Shown piece after piece: positions 62,557 to 64,000 of a stretch of 64,000 bases of DNA (its first letter is position 1; each line of letters begins with the position of its first letter). The DNA is taken from NCBI GenBank assembly GCA_964549335.1, contig CAZJUQ010000038.1, positions 62,001 through 126,000 of the forward strand, given 5' to 3'. A program made the position numbers and the translations under genes. Source of the stretch: Sulfidibacterium sp964549335. Its GTDB lineage: Bacteria; Bacteroidota; Bacteroidia; Bacteroidales; F082. Under the pieces are notes generated by a model that had not been told where the DNA came from, ran no database searches, and saw only the letters and a list, made by a program, of their open reading frames with translations.

Positions 62557-64000
62557 GTGGTAAGGAATAAAGACATATCGACACAAATTATTATCATCTA
62601 CTTTTTATTGCTGGCTTTTGCCGGAGTTATTATATACAGACTGTTTTACATACAAATAGCAGAGGCTCCGGAGCTTAAACAGAAAGCAAAAACACAGGAG
62701 ATAAGGGAATTTGTTTTGAAAGCTGCCAAAGGAAGCATCCTTGCCGACAAGGGCGAACTTTTGGCAACATCAATCCCGGTTTTTGAAATCCGTATGGACG
62801 TTGCAAACAGTAATGTTAGCGATGAGCTTTTCAGACAAAAGGTGGATTCGCTTGCCCTTCGGCTTGGACAACTTTTCGGAAAATCCAAAAGTTATTTTAA
62901 AAACAAACTCGTCAAAGCGCGCCGCAAAGGAAACCGTTATCTGCGCCTTGCCAAAAACGTAAGTTACAACGACCTGAAAAAACTGCGAACCTTCCCCATT
63001 TTGCGCAGAGGTAAAATGAGGGGCGGATTAATAGAGATACGCAGTACTATTCGCAAACACCCATACGGCAGCTTGGCCGAAAGAACAATAGGCTACGAAA
63101 CAAAAGACAAAAAGGTCGGCATTGAAGGAGCTTATGCAAACATGCTTAACGGAAAAGACGGCAAACAGTTAAAACGGAGAATAAACAACGGCGACTGGGT
63201 TCCCATACTCGATAAAAACGATATTGAACCTCAAGACGGTTACGATGTCATTACAACCATCGACGTGCTATTGCAAGATGTTGCCGAAGAGGCACTCAGA
63301 AGACAACTTATAAAGCATGACGCCCAAATGGGTTGTGCCGTAATTATGGAAGTGAAAACGGGAGATGTAAAGGCCATCTCCAATCTTATTAAAGACAATA
63401 AAAGCGGGCTTTATAAAGAGCGTTACAATATGGCTATTAACAAAAAGATAGAGCCCGGCTCCACCTTCAAATTAGCTTCACTGATGGCGGCACTCGAAGA
63501 CGGCAAACTCAAAATGTCCGATACTGTGGATTGCAGCAAGGGGTATGCCGTATATTACGGTCGTGTTTTGCGTGACGTTCATCCCGTCGGGAACGGCCCT
63601 ATTCCGGTTATCGATGTTTTTAAACACTCTTCCAATGTGGGAGTGTCGAAACTTATCTGGAGATTGTATAAAAATAATCCCGCACAATTTGTGAACCGTT
63701 TGTATGCCATGCGCCTCAATAAAAAACTCGGCATTGAACTGCTCGGCGAAGCAAAACCCAAAATAAAACATCCAAAACTGAATAAAAAAGAGTGGTACGG
63801 AACCTCTTTGCCGTGGATGTCGGTAGGTTACGAAGTGGAGCTTACACCCTTGCAAATTCTCACTTTTTACAATGCCGTGGCAAACAACGGCATTATGATG
63901 AAACCCCGTTTTGTAACAGAAATAAAAGACGGCGGCTTAACCGTAAAAAAGATTGATACGGTAGTGTTAAATCCTCATATTGCTTCGGCTTCGACAATAA
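62557..64000 (+). CDS. ftsI: Penicillin-binding protein FtsI/PBP3 (3' end outside window)
   Basis: At least 481 residues from a GTG at 62557, 4 bases after ftsL; no ATG lies near the conserved start, though the frame is open back to 62527. A membrane helix (~11-29, IIIIYFLLLAFAGVIIYRLF) is followed by the dimerisation domain (AAKGSILADKGELLATSIP, SLAERTIGY, GIEGAYANML). The transpeptidase domain has the active-site Ser302 in PGSTFKLAS (S-x-x-K) and the S358-S-N motif (HSSNVGVSK). The K-T-G motif lies beyond the window. It cross-links septal peptidoglycan and is the target of beta-lactams. It could also be the sporulation-type paralogue, but the dcw context supports FtsI. Confidence 0.93.
   Translation, partial: MVRNKDISTQIIIIYFLLLAFAGVIIYRLFYIQIAEAPELKQKAKTQEIREFVLKAAKGSILADKGELLATSIPVFEIRMDVANSNVSDELFRQKVDSLALRLGQLFGKSKSYFKNKLVKARRKGNRYLRLAKNVSYNDLKKLRTFPILRRGKMRGGLIEIRSTIRKHPYGSLAERTIGYETKDKKVGIEGAYANMLNGKDGKQLKRRINNGDWVPILDKNDIEPQDGYDVITTIDVLLQDVAEEALRRQLIKHDAQMGCAVIMEVKTGDVKAISNLIKDNKSGLYKERYNMAINKKIEPGSTFKLASLMAALEDGKLKMSDTVDCSKGYAVYYGRVLRDVHPVGNGPIPVIDVFKHSSNVGVSKLIWRLYKNNPAQFVNRLYAMRLNKKLGIELLGEAKPKIKHPKLNKKEWYGTSLPWMSVGYEVELTPLQILTFYNAVANNGIMMKPRFVTEIKDGGLTVKKIDTVVLNPHIASASTI

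Overview
The window comes from a member of the phylum Bacteroidota, most likely an anaerobic Bacteroidales or Marinilabiliales relative. Four things point there. At least seven proteins end in a type IX secretion (T9SS) sorting domain. There is a FecR/SusC/SusD outer-membrane uptake unit. Promoter-like elements follow the Bacteroidetes TTTG / TAnnTTTG pattern. Ribosomal proteins L36, S14 and S4 are zinc-free forms, and the str and S10-spc-alpha gene clusters are fused without tuf. I see no rRNA, tRNA, CRISPR array, insertion sequence or prophage.

Region 1 (1-17618, + strand) holds nine genes with gaps of only 4 to 69 bases, so it may be one transcription unit. It opens with the end of a large secreted protein. 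Two secreted proteins follow, built from four and two copies of a glutamine-amidotransferase-like (flavodoxin-like) domain separated by bacterial Ig-like (Big2) domains. Next are a C10 (streptopain-type) cysteine protease, a FecR anti-sigma factor, a SusC transporter with an N-terminal signalling (STN) domain, a SusD lipoprotein, a secreted N-terminal-nucleophile amidohydrolase (C45-like) and a secreted BPL_N-domain protein. I infer a protein, peptide or amide scavenging locus; no substrate can be read from the sequence. The ECF sigma factor that normally precedes fecR is absent.

Region 2 (17743-21181, - strand) has an outer-membrane barrel protein, a diacylglycerol-kinase-family lipid kinase overlapping a family 2 glycosyltransferase, and a divergent metallophosphoesterase-like protein.

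Region 3 (21408-39755, - strand) is the translation cluster. In transcription order it reads rpsL-rpsG-fusA-rpsJ-rplC-rplD-rplW-rplB-rpsS-rplV-rpsC-rplP-rpmC-rpsQ-rplN-rplX-rplE-rpsN-rpsH-rplF-rplR-rpsE-rpmD-rplO-secY-map-infA-rpmJ-rpsM-rpsK-rpsD-rpoA-rplQ. Two tandem promoter candidates lie upstream and a strong terminator lies downstream. L17 carries a long acidic tail.

Region 4 (39970-45702, + strand) has two large T9SS cargo proteins built from adhesion and binding domains, each followed by a terminator hairpin.

Region 5 (45831-52991, - strand) is a signalling operon: a response-receiver gene, a PAS/GAF histidine kinase, cheD and a large multi-PAS hybrid histidine kinase. The receiver and first kinase lie in the same reading frame, separated by a single TAA inside a PAS domain. 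They look like one REC-PAS-GAF-kinase gene split by a nonsense codon.

Region 6 (53125-60466) has lgt (+) and, on the - strand, a DUF5723-like outer-membrane protein, a beta-propeller T9SS protein with an odd Trp/Cys/Tyr-rich insert, and a putative lipoprotein.

Region 7 (60677-64000, + strand) is the start of the division and cell wall (dcw) cluster: mraZ-rsmH-ftsL-ftsI, with ftsI running off the window. A ladder of GTGG-type boxes at 10-base spacing sits just upstream of mraZ and fits a MraZ operator.
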